A DNA stretch of 64,000 nt from JAFGXT01 sp963677165. GTDB taxonomy: Bacteria > Verrucomicrobiota > Lentisphaeria > Victivallales > SZUA-371. Where the stretch lies: the NCBI GenBank assembly GCA_963677165.2, contig CAXXSX010000001.1, positions 868,001 to 932,000 of the forward strand, in the 5' to 3' direction. The translations under genes and the position numbers were made by a program. The notes under the pieces are model-generated. The model had not been told where the DNA came from and ran no database searches. It saw only the letters and a list, made by a program, of their open reading frames with translations. The stretch's first letter is position 1; each line of letters opens with the position of its first letter. Of the stretch, positions 46,090-54,558 are shown one piece after another.

Positions 46090-47238
46090 TTACTTCTTCT
46101 CTACGTTATTTTTCTGATATAATGTGTTTAGCTCTTTCTGTACTTTTTCCGGAGTACCAGATATGTGTTTCATGTTTTCTTTGTACCTGAAACGAATGTC
46201 AATTTTAATTTTTGATCCAAATAAAGGCGTTAAGTCTGTAACTTCTGTATTTAATAGAAAGACGTTTCGAAGTGATTTAATCTTTGCAACAGGACTCAAA
46301 TCTTTCACTTTGGAGAAAAGAATACTCAATTTTTGAAGCGTTGTATTTTTTGCCAGCGGCGACAGATCAGTTATGTTCATACCGTGGAGATCAAGGATTT
46401 CCAATGGTAGGTTTTCGAGTGGCGAAATGTCTTTGACCCCAGGGGCGAACAAATATAAATACTTTATTGATTTGTTGGCTAAAGGAGTTAAGTCAGTAAT
46501 CTTTTTTCCGCTTAAGTGCAGGTGGTTTAATGGCATTTTTTTTAAGGGGGATAAGTCACTAATTGGGTTTTCTGCGCAGATCAGCATATTAACCGGACAG
46601 TCTTTTATGGGACTTAAATCTGTCACATCGGTATTAATCAATATGACACTGTTTAGCGGCATGCCTTTTAATACGGAGATATCTGTCATTTTGCAATTTT
46701 GAATAGAGAAACTGGTTAACTTCATGCCTTTTAGAGGAGAAAGGTCGTGTATTGATTTCAAGCTGTGATAAAAGTAGTCTCCCGGAAGAAATAAATGTTC
46801 AAGCGGCATGCCGCGAAGTGGCTCCAGGTCATGAACGGCGGTGTTGGTTAGATGGAGCCTGTGTAAATTCATTCCCTTTAGCGGAGAAATATCTCTGATG
46901 CATGATGTTATTTTATTCGTTTCTTTTGCATTTTTAGCAGGTAGATAATTAAAACTTATACTGCGGGCTGAAGGAATAAATGTATAATCCGGTTCATATT
47001 TTATATATATCCCCGGACCGGACTTCCCACCTGTCCGTAAATATTTATCCGCGTCGTATGCTTTATTACAGAAAATCAGTTTATTTCGTAGATTATTTAT
47101 CCGCCACCTTAAAATAGGTTCGTTGACCCACTTTATGTAGGTTCTTGGACTGACTTGGAACCATACGTATATTCCGACGATTGCAGCAACAGTAATTGCC
47201 GCTATGATGGCAGCCCATGTTGAAATTACTTTTTGCAT
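46090..47238 (-). CDS. Membrane-anchored LRR protein 8
   Basis: A 382-residue paralogue with 11 repeats. The anchor is shorter (AAIIAAITVAAIVGIYVWF) and the module deviates to LIFCNKAYDADKYLR. SCIRDISPL is kept. One repeat contains an extra Cys pair region (DCPVNMLICAENPI). It abuts genes 7 and 9 without gaps. The tail reads GTPEKVQKELNTLYQK. Confidence 0.84.
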   Translation of the reverse strand: MQKVISTWAAIIAAITVAAIVGIYVWFQVSPRTYIKWVNEPILRWRINNLRNKLIFCNKAYDADKYLRTGGKSGPGIYIKYEPDYTFIPSARSISFNYLPAKNAKETNKITSCIRDISPLKGMNLHRLHLTNTAVHDLEPLRGMPLEHLFLPGDYFYHSLKSIHDLSPLKGMKLTSFSIQNCKMTDISVLKGMPLNSVILINTDVTDLSPIKDCPVNMLICAENPISDLSPLKKMPLNHLHLSGKKITDLTPLANKSIKYLYLFAPGVKDISPLENLPLEILDLHGMNITDLSPLAKNTTLQKLSILFSKVKDLSPVAKIKSLRNVFLLNTEVTDLTPLFGSKIKIDIRFRYKENMKHISGTPEKVQKELNTLYQKNNVEKK

Positions 47239-48291
47239 TTACTTTTTGTTTCCATTGTTTGTAAGTTTGAAGGTATTTAAATACTCTTGAATTTCTTTCG
47301 GAGTTCCTTTAAGGGGGCCTGCGTTTGGACCGTTTCTGTAGGTGTGAATTGTAATTCCGGAACCAAATAAAGGAGTTAAATCGGTAACCTTGCTTCCATG
47401 TAAATAAATGTTCCGCAATGTTTTTATTTTTGCCAGCGGATTTAAGTCCGTAATCCCGGTGAGTGAAATATTCAGGGTTTCCAGCGTGGTGTTATTTTCT
47501 AACGGTGATAAGTCTGTTACCTGCGTTTGGGAAAGACACAATCCCTCCAATGGCATTCCTTTTAATACCGAAATATCTGAGACGGGGAGGTTTTCCAGAT
47601 GGACTGTTTTCAATGGCATTCCTTTCAATACCGAAATATCTGAGACGGGGAGGTTTTCCAGAAGGACTGTTTCCAAGGGCATTCCTTTTAATATGGAAAT
47701 ATCATTAATTAGACAGTCACTGATTGAAAAAGAAATTAACTTCATTCCTTGCAGGGGAGAGAGGTCTATAATTTTTTTCAAACTTTTGTCATATCCGGCT
47801 ACTGGCAGAAATAAATGTTTCAGAGGCATACCGCGTAGCGGTTCCAGGTCATGAACGGCGGTCTCTTTCAGATTTAACTGTTCTAACTTCATTCCGCGTA
47901 ACGGAGATATGTCTCTGACACATGACCTGATTTTATTGAATTCCTTTCGGCTTAAGCTGAAACTGGAAGGAAATAATAATTCTCTGAAAGCTATTTCATA
48001 AATTGTCGGAAGAAATCCACGTTTGGAGTTCGAGTACATGTATGTGCCGCTTTGGTTGACAATCACAGGGAATAAATATAAATATTTATCGGCACCGTAT
48101 TTTTGGTTACATGCGACCAGACTGGCTCTCAGGGTTTTCATTTGCAGTTTAAGTATAGGCCTATTAGTGAATTTGATGTAGGAGCCCGGGCTGATTTTGT
48201 ACCATGTGTACATTCCTCCAACGATCAGAGCTAAAACTATTGCTGTGATCAGTGTGCCAAGGACGGCCCATTTGGATATTTTTTTCTGCAT
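47239..48291 (-). CDS. Membrane-anchored LRR protein 9 (first gene of array)
   Basis: A 350-residue paralogue with 9 repeats and the first transcribed gene of the array. The anchor is VLGTLITAIVLALIVGGMY; the module is LVACNQKYGADKYLY and SCVRDISPL. Two neighbouring repeats (47552-47614 and 47615-47677) are almost identical 63-base units, encoding VLKGMPL...ENLPVSDIS, showing recent repeat expansion. GGGG precedes the ATG, and a TATAAT box lies 32 bases upstream of the start codon. Confidence 0.85.
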   Translation of the reverse strand: MQKKISKWAVLGTLITAIVLALIVGGMYTWYKISPGSYIKFTNRPILKLQMKTLRASLVACNQKYGADKYLYLFPVIVNQSGTYMYSNSKRGFLPTIYEIAFRELLFPSSFSLSRKEFNKIRSCVRDISPLRGMKLEQLNLKETAVHDLEPLRGMPLKHLFLPVAGYDKSLKKIIDLSPLQGMKLISFSISDCLINDISILKGMPLETVLLENLPVSDISVLKGMPLKTVHLENLPVSDISVLKGMPLEGLCLSQTQVTDLSPLENNTTLETLNISLTGITDLNPLAKIKTLRNIYLHGSKVTDLTPLFGSGITIHTYRNGPNAGPLKGTPKEIQEYLNTFKLTNNGNKK

Positions 48292-48322
48292 GAATCCCCG
48301 CTTGTGTTTTTATGATAACTCT

Positions 48323-48350
48323 ATTATAAACTAGATATTTTTATAAGCAA
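48323..48350 (-). promoter_or_regulatory. Predicted promoter of the LRR array
   Basis: On the minus strand TTGCTT (48345-48350), a 16-base spacer and a perfect TATAAT (48323-48328), 32 bases before the first LRR gene start. No other good promoter was seen between the nine tightly packed genes, so one long transcript of about 10 kb is likely (inference). Confidence 0.6.
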
Positions 48351-48390
48351 GCAGGATTATGAATTTTGAGGAAGAGGGGAGAGAAAAAAA

Positions 48391-48417
48391 GCGCCGCTGA
48401 TTGTATAATCAGGGCGC
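48391..48417 (-). terminator. Intrinsic terminator of nitronate monooxygenase-like gene
   Basis: GCGCC-CTGATT pairs with AATCAG-GGCGC across a four-base loop with one bulged base; on the minus strand seven T follow. It lies 15 bases after the stop of the gene ending at 48433 and separates it from the LRR array promoter. Confidence 0.85.
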
Positions 48418-48432
48418 TGTGAGATTAACTAT

Positions 48433-49542
48433 TTATGCCATTACCGGGGGAGGTACAGTACTCAGGCTTTGAAAGCATTCATCCACCAGCTCTTTGATCA
48501 GTTCTTTGACTGAACTCAGGTGGTTGATACGGTATGCGTTGGAACCGCAGGTGACAAAACCTTCGTCCATGTTGCCTTCCGAAGCGTTTTTCAACGCTTT
48601 GGCTATGCAGTACGGCGAGGTTGCTGGTTTACAGTTTTTCAAACACTGATAATCACATTTGAAAGGTTCTTTTTTCCCCGTCTGCATTTTGTCGACAAAT
48701 GCGTTGCGTACCACTCGTAACGGTAGTTTTACCGGACTTTCAATTATTACAATATCTTCTTCTGTGGAGTTTATATAGGTCTCCTTGTACTGTGGAGCGG
48801 CGTCGCATTCGTGGGTACAGACAAAGCGGGTTCCCATCTGGACTCCGGAAGCTCCAAGACGCAGAAAACGGGCGATATCATTGCCGTCAAAAACTCCTCC
48901 TGCAGCGATTACAGGAATTGTTACGTTATGTTGTGATCTGACTTCTTTAGTAACCGCCAGAACATCCGAAACAATATTCTCCAGGCTTCTGGGGATCGTT
49001 GCCAGTTCATTCAGAGAGAATCCCAGATGTCCTCCGGCAGAGTGTCCTTCCACAATAATTGCGTCAGGAAAACGTTTGAATTTCTTCCACCAGGTACGGC
49101 AGATGATAGATGCTGCCCGGTCGGAAGAGACTACCGGAATGAGTTTAATATCACGGGATTCGACCAGTCCCGGCAGTTGCAGGGGGAGTCCCGCGCCGGA
49201 AATAATGGCGGCGACGCCTTCTTTTTCTGCCGCCTTGACCAGGTCGGCATAATTGCTCAGCGCACACATGACATTTACCGCTATCGGGTTTGAACTTAAA
49301 TCTTTGGCTTTTTTAAGCATTTTCCTGAGTCCCAGAAATGAACGCTCCTTGTAATTGAGTTCTTGCTGTACGTAGTCTTCGCCCGCTCCTACAGCAGCAA
49401 CTACTCCTAAAGCCCCTTCATTGGATACAGCGGCTGCCAGGCGTGATGAGGATACCAGCACTCCCATGCCGCCTTGTATAATTGGCGGATTGATTGTCAG
49501 GTCACCGATAACCAGATCAGGCAGTTCGGATATGTTTTCCAT
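48433..49542 (-). CDS. Nitronate monooxygenase / FabK-like flavoprotein
   Basis: FMN-dependent TIM-barrel enzyme of 369 residues in the 2-nitropropane dioxygenase family. Signatures are PPIIQGGMGVLVSSSRLA at the N-terminus, VEGHSAGGHLGF in the middle and IAAGGVFDGNDIARFLRLGA then GVQMGTRFV. The C-terminal part has a Cys cluster (CDYQCLKNCKPATSPYC), common in anaerobe versions. Members oxidise nitronates or act as enoyl-ACP reductases; which applies here cannot be told. AAGGA precedes the ATG, and a strong terminator follows. Confidence 0.88.
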   Translation of the reverse strand: MENISELPDLVIGDLTINPPIIQGGMGVLVSSSRLAAAVSNEGALGVVAAVGAGEDYVQQELNYKERSFLGLRKMLKKAKDLSSNPIAVNVMCALSNYADLVKAAEKEGVAAIISGAGLPLQLPGLVESRDIKLIPVVSSDRAASIICRTWWKKFKRFPDAIIVEGHSAGGHLGFSLNELATIPRSLENIVSDVLAVTKEVRSQHNVTIPVIAAGGVFDGNDIARFLRLGASGVQMGTRFVCTHECDAAPQYKETYINSTEEDIVIIESPVKLPLRVVRNAFVDKMQTGKKEPFKCDYQCLKNCKPATSPYCIAKALKNASEGNMDEGFVTCGSNAYRINHLSSVKELIKELVDECFQSLSTVPPPVMA

Positions 49543-50207
49543 ATTTTTCCTTGTGGATAAAATTACTTTGAGACCACAGCCTGTTCCGCTGAACCAGATA
49601 GATGTAATTGGTTTATGGTGGTATTAGTATTGCTGTTGCGCAAATACAATTTGTCCGTATAAAACAAAGCTTTGTCTCTGTGAAAGCATGTTGCTATACC
49701 GGACGGAGTTTCCGCGTTACCGCGGCGGGATGAATAGAGAAAGGGTTCTTTTTTCTTGTTATCTTCCGTTTTACGGATCTCGATGCTGCCGTTGCTTCCT
49801 GAATTGTCATTCGACAGCTGCAATGAAGGATTTTTCTGTTACAACAGCAATTTTACTGTCATTTTTCTCATTTATCCATTCAAGGTTCAAGATATCTACA
49901 AGATACTTGGTTATGTTGGTGTTTTCAAGGTACTTGCACTTTATTTTGTAATTATAGTTTTTGTTGTATTAATTGTTCCTTCAAATACCTGATAGAAAGC
50001 ATATTTAGTTTGTACGTTATTTCTTCTGATACTACGATTCTGCTAAAAATTGCGAAAGGTTATTGAATTCCTTATCTTTTACCTATATATTAATCCGTAC
50101 GACGAATAGCGTCAATACCGCTTCAAACTATGCGTTTGCGCTACGGAAGCGGAAAACATAGAATGTACCAGAGTTTTATTAATAATAAATTATATTTGTT
50201 TCAATAT

Positions 50208-50297
50208 ATGAAGAAGAACAGGAATACAACCGTTACTGTGTTAAGCCCGGCCAGGTTAGCCGGGAATACTGTTCTTGTGCCGGTCGTGCTGAGTTAA
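50208..50297 (+). CDS. Candidate Val/Leu-rich leader peptide of ilvB
   Basis: A 29-codon frame in which ten residues are Val or Leu (six Val, four Leu), clustered at VTVL and TVLVPVVL. Such a composition upstream of an acetolactate synthase gene recalls attenuator leader peptides like ilvBN's IvbL. Against it, no Shine-Dalgarno is visible before the ATG. Hairpins that could compete lie in and after the frame (50246-50334). Confidence 0.35.
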   Translation: MKKNRNTTVTVLSPARLAGNTVLVPVVLS

Positions 50298-50334
50298 CAG
50301 CCGATGGTCCGCGGCATGAATTCTACATTGCCGC
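50246..50334 (+). promoter_or_regulatory. Candidate attenuator hairpins before ilvB
   Basis: CCCGGC/GCCGGG (50246-50264) forms inside the leader frame. A second GCCGG (50279-50283) could replace the first GCCGG as partner, giving alternative folds. After the leader stop, GCGGCA/TGCCGC (50311-50334) forms, and a T-run appears about 40 bases later. It fits an attenuator only loosely; the terminator is not strong. Confidence 0.35.
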
Positions 50335-50445
50335 CTCTGTCATCAAGGGGGAATTTTTCCGTTTTTATGAACCGGCAATAACTTTATACTTTTTTTACTG
50401 AAAATAATTAAAATAATATATTAAAATAAATAAGGAATACATAAT

Positions 50446-52152
50446 ATGAGCGATACGAAAATAAAAGGAAGTCTGTACACCATTAGATGCCTGGAAAAGC
50501 TGGGCGTTGACCTGATGTTTGCTTATCCCGGCGGTTTTTCACTGGAATTGCACCAGGCTCTCCAGCAATCTGATATACGCGTTATCCTGCCGCGTCACGA
50601 GCAGGGCGGATCTTTTGCCGCAGGCGGTTACGCCCGGGTAAGCGGTAAGGTTGGCGTTTGTATGGCTACCAGCGGCCCTGGTGCCACGAACCTGATCACC
50701 GGTATTGCCGATGCGTATATGGACTCAATTCCTACTGTTTTCATTACCGGACAGGTTCCGACTTCCATGATTGGTAAGAACGTTTTCCAGGAAACTGATA
50801 TTATCGGCGTAACCCGTCCGATTGTTAAGCACAGCTATCTGATTCTTAAGGCGGAAGATATTCCGCAGACCCTGGCTGAGGCTTTTCATCTCGCGGCTTC
50901 GGGCCGTCCGGGGCCGGTTGTTGTCGATATTCCGAAAAATATTCAGCAGGAACTGATCGAACCGGATTTTGCCGGACTCGAACATATTGACCTGCCTACT
51001 TATGACGGTGCAATCGAGGTTAAACCGAAAACAGAAGACATTCAGCGTATCAAAGATGCGATTGCCAGTTCAAAACGTCCGTGTATGTATATTGGCGGTG
51101 GTATTATTTCAGCTGAAGCCGAAAAAGAACTGCTGCAGTTTGCTGAATCTTACAATATACCGGTAACAACCACGCTTATGGGCGTTGGGGCGTTTCCTGA
51201 CACTCATCCGTTGTCATTGAAATGGCTTGGAATGCATGGTACCTACTACGCTAATTATGCCGCCAACGAAGCTGACCTGCTGTTATCGTTCGGCGTAAGG
51301 TTTGATGACCGTGTAACTGGAGATCCTGATAAATTTGCATCAAAGGCGACAATCGTTCATGTTGATATTGATGATTCAGAGATCAATAAGAACAAGCCTG
51401 CCGATATTGGTGTTGTTGCTAATATCAAAGATGTTCTTGCCGAGCTGAACAAAGCTCCGATCCATCAGGATTATGCCGAATGGCATAGTATGATCAAGCA
51501 GTGGAAAGAAGAGCATCCGCTTACCTATAAGGAAAAGTCGACTACTATTCAGCCGCAGTTCGTTATGGAAAAACTCTGTGAACTGACAGAGGGGAAAGCT
51601 GTTATTGTTCCGGGAGTTGGACAACATCAGATGTTTGCCGCTCAGTTCTATAAATATTCTGAACCGCGTCAGCTGCTTACTTCCGGCGGACTTGGTGCGA
51701 TGGGCTTTGGACTGCCTGCCGCTATGGGCGCCAAGCTGGCTGCACCTGAAAAAATAGTTGTTAATATCGATGGAGACGGAAGTTTCCAGATGAATATCCA
51801 GGAACTCGGAACTTTGCATACCGAAGATATTCCTGTAAAAATGATCATCTTTAACAACCAGCATCTTGGTATGGTTGCCCAGTGGGAAGACCGTTTCTAC
51901 GGCAGTGTTCGCGGTAATACTGTTCTTGGCAGTGAAAAGGCCAGTCGTCCGTATCCGGACTTTGTCGGTATTGCCAAGGGATATCTGATTGACGGGCTTG
52001 AAGTCTACAAGAAAGAAGATCTCGAACCGGCGATAAGGGCAATGCTGGAAGCTGACGGCCCGTTCATTCTGGACGTTCATACCGGCTATGAAGAACACGT
52101 TTTGCCGATGATTAAGCCGGGTGGTACCTACAAAGATATGATTACCGAGTAA
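50446..52152 (+). CDS. ilvB: Acetolactate synthase large subunit
   Basis: Thiamine-diphosphate enzyme of 568 residues that makes acetolactate for valine/leucine or acetohydroxybutyrate for isoleucine. Features are GVDLMFAYPGGFSLELHQ, LPRHEQGGSFAAGGYARVSG (catalytic Glu), a central domain (RPCMYIGGGI), SFGVRFDDRVTG and the ThDP motif NIDGDGSFQMNIQELGT to FNN. AAGGA precedes the ATG. No regulatory small subunit (ilvN) is adjacent, which is usual for catabolic or orphan forms but not for a standard biosynthetic operon. A BioF-like gene follows after 13 bases. Confidence 0.93.
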   Translation: MSDTKIKGSLYTIRCLEKLGVDLMFAYPGGFSLELHQALQQSDIRVILPRHEQGGSFAAGGYARVSGKVGVCMATSGPGATNLITGIADAYMDSIPTVFITGQVPTSMIGKNVFQETDIIGVTRPIVKHSYLILKAEDIPQTLAEAFHLAASGRPGPVVVDIPKNIQQELIEPDFAGLEHIDLPTYDGAIEVKPKTEDIQRIKDAIASSKRPCMYIGGGIISAEAEKELLQFAESYNIPVTTTLMGVGAFPDTHPLSLKWLGMHGTYYANYAANEADLLLSFGVRFDDRVTGDPDKFASKATIVHVDIDDSEINKNKPADIGVVANIKDVLAELNKAPIHQDYAEWHSMIKQWKEEHPLTYKEKSTTIQPQFVMEKLCELTEGKAVIVPGVGQHQMFAAQFYKYSEPRQLLTSGGLGAMGFGLPAAMGAKLAAPEKIVVNIDGDGSFQMNIQELGTLHTEDIPVKMIIFNNQHLGMVAQWEDRFYGSVRGNTVLGSEKASRPYPDFVGIAKGYLIDGLEVYKKEDLEPAIRAMLEADGPFILDVHTGYEEHVLPMIKPGGTYKDMITE

Positions 52153-52165
52153 ACGGTATCGAACT

Positions 52166-53350
52166 ATGTCTAAGCAGCCGGAAAAACTGAATCCGGCGTC
52201 ACCGGCATTCGTCAGGAAATTTCTTGAAGATGCCGCCGCCGCTAATTTGAAACGTACCTTACGGAAAATGGTTCCGCTGTCTTCGCGTGAAGTGTTGTGC
52301 GACGGACAGCGCTGCCTGAATTTTTCTTCAAATGATTATATGGGGCTGACGTTTCATCCCGCCTTGAAAGAGGCGGCGATCGAATGGACTGAAAAATACG
52401 GTTCCGGTTCCGGCGCGTCGCGTCTGGTAACCGGCACGATCGACGCCTATCTTGAGCTGGAACAGGCGATTGCCGACTGGAAGCATTCTGAGGCCGCCAT
52501 CGTTCTCGGTTCCGGATATATGGCGAATACCGGACTCATTCCCGCGCTGGCGGACCGTCACGCGGTAATCTTTGCAGACAAGCTGAATCATGCCAGCCTC
52601 AATGCCGGATGTCAGTTGTCCGGCGCGAAATTTGTCCGCTATCGTCATAACGATATGGATCACCTTCGCAAAATGATTGCCCGTGATGCCGATATTCCGG
52701 TGAAGCTGATTATCAGCGATACCGTATTCAGCATGGATGGTGATGTTGCCGACCCAATGGAACTTTCTGAAATAGCCAGGGAAGCCGACGCTCTGCTGTA
52801 TCTTGACGATGCTCACGCGACCGGCGTGTTCGGCGAGCGTGGAGAAGGCTTTGCCTGTGGCGGCTGTGCTCATATTGTGATGTCTACTTTCAGTAAAGGC
52901 ATGGGCTCATACGGGGCCTGCGCGGTATGTTCGGCCGATATGAAAGAATATCTGATCAACCGCTGTGGATCGTTTGTATACAGTACGGCGCTGCCGCCGG
53001 GAGTGTGCGGTTCGTTGTTTGCAGCGGTTAAGCTGATACAGACTCCGGAAATGGCCGAGGCGCGTAAACATTTACTGACAAATGTGGCAAAATTCCGCAA
53101 TGTCATGCATGGTGCCGGACTTGATACCGGACCGAGCACAACCCAGATTGTCCCGGTGATTATCGGGGAAGCCGACAAAGCACTCAAAATTTCTCAGGAA
53201 CTGTTCGATGCTGGTCTTCTTGCAGTAGCGATTCGTCCGCCCACGGTTCCAGTCGGTACCGCACGCATCCGTGTATCCATTAACGCTTCGCATACCGACG
53301 AAGATGTTGATTTTCTTGCCCGCAAACTTATCGAATGCGCCGGAAAATAA
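52166..53350 (+). CDS. Alpha-oxoamine synthase (BioF/Kbl-like)
   Basis: PLP-dependent enzyme of 394 residues that condenses an acyl-CoA or acyl-ACP with an amino acid (8-amino-7-oxononanoate synthase or 2-amino-3-ketobutyrate CoA ligase). The motifs are FSSNDYMGLTFHP, GSGASRLVTGT, SDTVFSMDGDVADP, YLDDAHATGVFGERGEG and the PLP-lysine loop STFSKGMGSYG. BioF is a little favoured by ending and length, but no other biotin gene is in the window. The start has little Shine-Dalgarno; it is probably co-transcribed with ilvB. Confidence 0.9.
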   Translation: MSKQPEKLNPASPAFVRKFLEDAAAANLKRTLRKMVPLSSREVLCDGQRCLNFSSNDYMGLTFHPALKEAAIEWTEKYGSGSGASRLVTGTIDAYLELEQAIADWKHSEAAIVLGSGYMANTGLIPALADRHAVIFADKLNHASLNAGCQLSGAKFVRYRHNDMDHLRKMIARDADIPVKLIISDTVFSMDGDVADPMELSEIAREADALLYLDDAHATGVFGERGEGFACGGCAHIVMSTFSKGMGSYGACAVCSADMKEYLINRCGSFVYSTALPPGVCGSLFAAVKLIQTPEMAEARKHLLTNVAKFRNVMHGAGLDTGPSTTQIVPVIIGEADKALKISQELFDAGLLAVAIRPPTVPVGTARIRVSINASHTDEDVDFLARKLIECAGK

Positions 53351-53421
53351 TATTTTTTCCACTTCATGCGTTAGTTCTCTCCTTTAGCTGCGAACTGTAA
53401 GCGTATACTTCGTTTTTTTTT

Positions 53422-53450
53422 ACCACGAAGAACACGAAGAACCACGAAGA
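53422..53450 (+). repeat. ACCACGAAGAACACGAAGAA tandem motif
   Basis: Three tandem copies of about CACGAAGAA with AC or C spacers, before the transposase gene. Such CACGAAGAA runs occur in the intergenic DNA of many bacteria. Its role here is unknown. Confidence 0.6.
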
Positions 53451-53490
53451 AAATTAAGAATTGAGAATGAAGAATTAAGCAGCTGCTATT

Positions 53491-54447
53491 ATGGGCGTAA
53501 GATATCAGACCTTATGGCGTTATAAACGAAGGATTGAATCAGCTCAGGACCCCATTGAAAAACGGGGTCCTAAAACAGCTCAGACCATTGATCTATTTCA
53601 GCTTCAAGAGGAAATTCGTAATCTGAAACATGGACAAAAACGCACCGCCGGAACCGGTGAATTACATGAGATATATCATGGTCAAATATCACGGGAACTG
53701 CTTAATGAACTGATCCATGAAATACGTGATGAGCTCAAACGCGGTCGGCGGGAACATGCGGAACAGATCATTTGGGATTGTCCGCATATGATCTGGAGCA
53801 TGGATGACTTCGAATATGTGTTCAAAGGAATCAAGTTTTACGTACATCAGATACAGGATCTGGCCTCCCGGTACAAGTTTGAACCGTTAATTGATACCAG
53901 ACCGATTAAAGGTGAAGCTGTAGCAGAAAACTTGCGGAAGTTATTCAAAAAACATGGAGCACCATTGCTTATGAAACGTGACAATGGCAGCAATCTAAAC
54001 CATTTTTCAGAGATAAATGCTTTACAGGAATTTTGTGTTATTCCACTGAATAATCCGGCATATTATCCACAGTTTAACGGTGGTATGGAACGAGCTCAGG
54101 GCGAAGTTAAACGTGAACTCGATATCCAAACGCAGCAGTTTGAATTGCCGGATTCTTTTCCATTTGCGGTAAAACAGGCCATTCACAACGTAAATCACAA
54201 TCCGCGACCGGTATCTTTGAAAGGAAATTGTTCATGCGGTGTATGGATGTTGCACATGGGGGTACGTTTCAGTAAACGTTATAGATCTAAGGTGTATCAA
54301 GAGATTAAAGCTCTTGCTATTGAAATGTATCAAAATGTAGATTATACTGATAAAGAGTTGGTAATTAGTGAATGTTGGCGTAAGGCCGTTAAGCAGTGGT
54401 TGATCGTCAATGAACATATCACGGTTATCAGGAAGCGAGAAGTGTAA
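53491..54447 (+). CDS. DDE transposase / integrase-core protein, probably 5'-truncated
   Basis: A 318-residue protein with an N-terminal helix-turn-helix remnant (GVRYQTLWRYKRRIE) and an rve-type integrase core: the catalytic Asp in WSMDDFEYVF, Asp in MKRDNGSNLN and Glu in GGMERAQGEVKREL. No Shine-Dalgarno precedes the ATG, an in-frame stop lies just upstream, and the helix-turn-helix begins at residue 1, so the N-terminus is probably missing. I found no convincing terminal inverted repeats around it, so it may be an immobile relic. Confidence 0.78.
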   Translation: MGVRYQTLWRYKRRIESAQDPIEKRGPKTAQTIDLFQLQEEIRNLKHGQKRTAGTGELHEIYHGQISRELLNELIHEIRDELKRGRREHAEQIIWDCPHMIWSMDDFEYVFKGIKFYVHQIQDLASRYKFEPLIDTRPIKGEAVAENLRKLFKKHGAPLLMKRDNGSNLNHFSEINALQEFCVIPLNNPAYYPQFNGGMERAQGEVKRELDIQTQQFELPDSFPFAVKQAIHNVNHNPRPVSLKGNCSCGVWMLHMGVRFSKRYRSKVYQEIKALAIEMYQNVDYTDKELVISECWRKAVKQWLIVNEHITVIRKREV

Positions 54448-54558
54448 CCCGGTTTCTTAGCACCTCGCATCACAGAAATAGCTTTTATAACAAGGACTAG
54501 CAGCAGTTAATAAACATCATTTATGCATTTTGATAAATAAGATAAGGATATAAAATAT

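Larger units (their letters stand above)
49543..50445. other. Long intergenic region before ilvB
   Basis: About 900 bases with no convincing protein gene apart from a short leader ORF (50208-50297). It contains a CCGCTTC/GAAGCGG hairpin (50118-50152). Open frames at 49563-49823 (minus) and 49756-49992 (plus) lack good starts and family features. The right end is probably the promoter and leader of ilvB. Confidence 0.5.

Noticed and set aside
47552..47740. Regularly spaced repeats that might suggest CRISPR
   Set aside because: They are in-frame LRR coding units of 63 bases with no unique spacers and no cas genes.
49563..49823. Minus-strand open frame of 86 codons
   Set aside because: It begins with TTG, has no ribosome-binding site, and shows no signal peptide or family motif; it is probably chance.
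49756..49992. Plus-strand open frame of 78 codons with hydrophobic end
   Set aside because: Poor start, AT-driven hydrophobic composition and no neighbours; not convincing as a gene.
53491..54447. Complete insertion sequence around the DDE transposase
   Set aside because: No convincing terminal inverted repeats or target duplication were found; a weak TTAAGCAGC-like match downstream is too poor.
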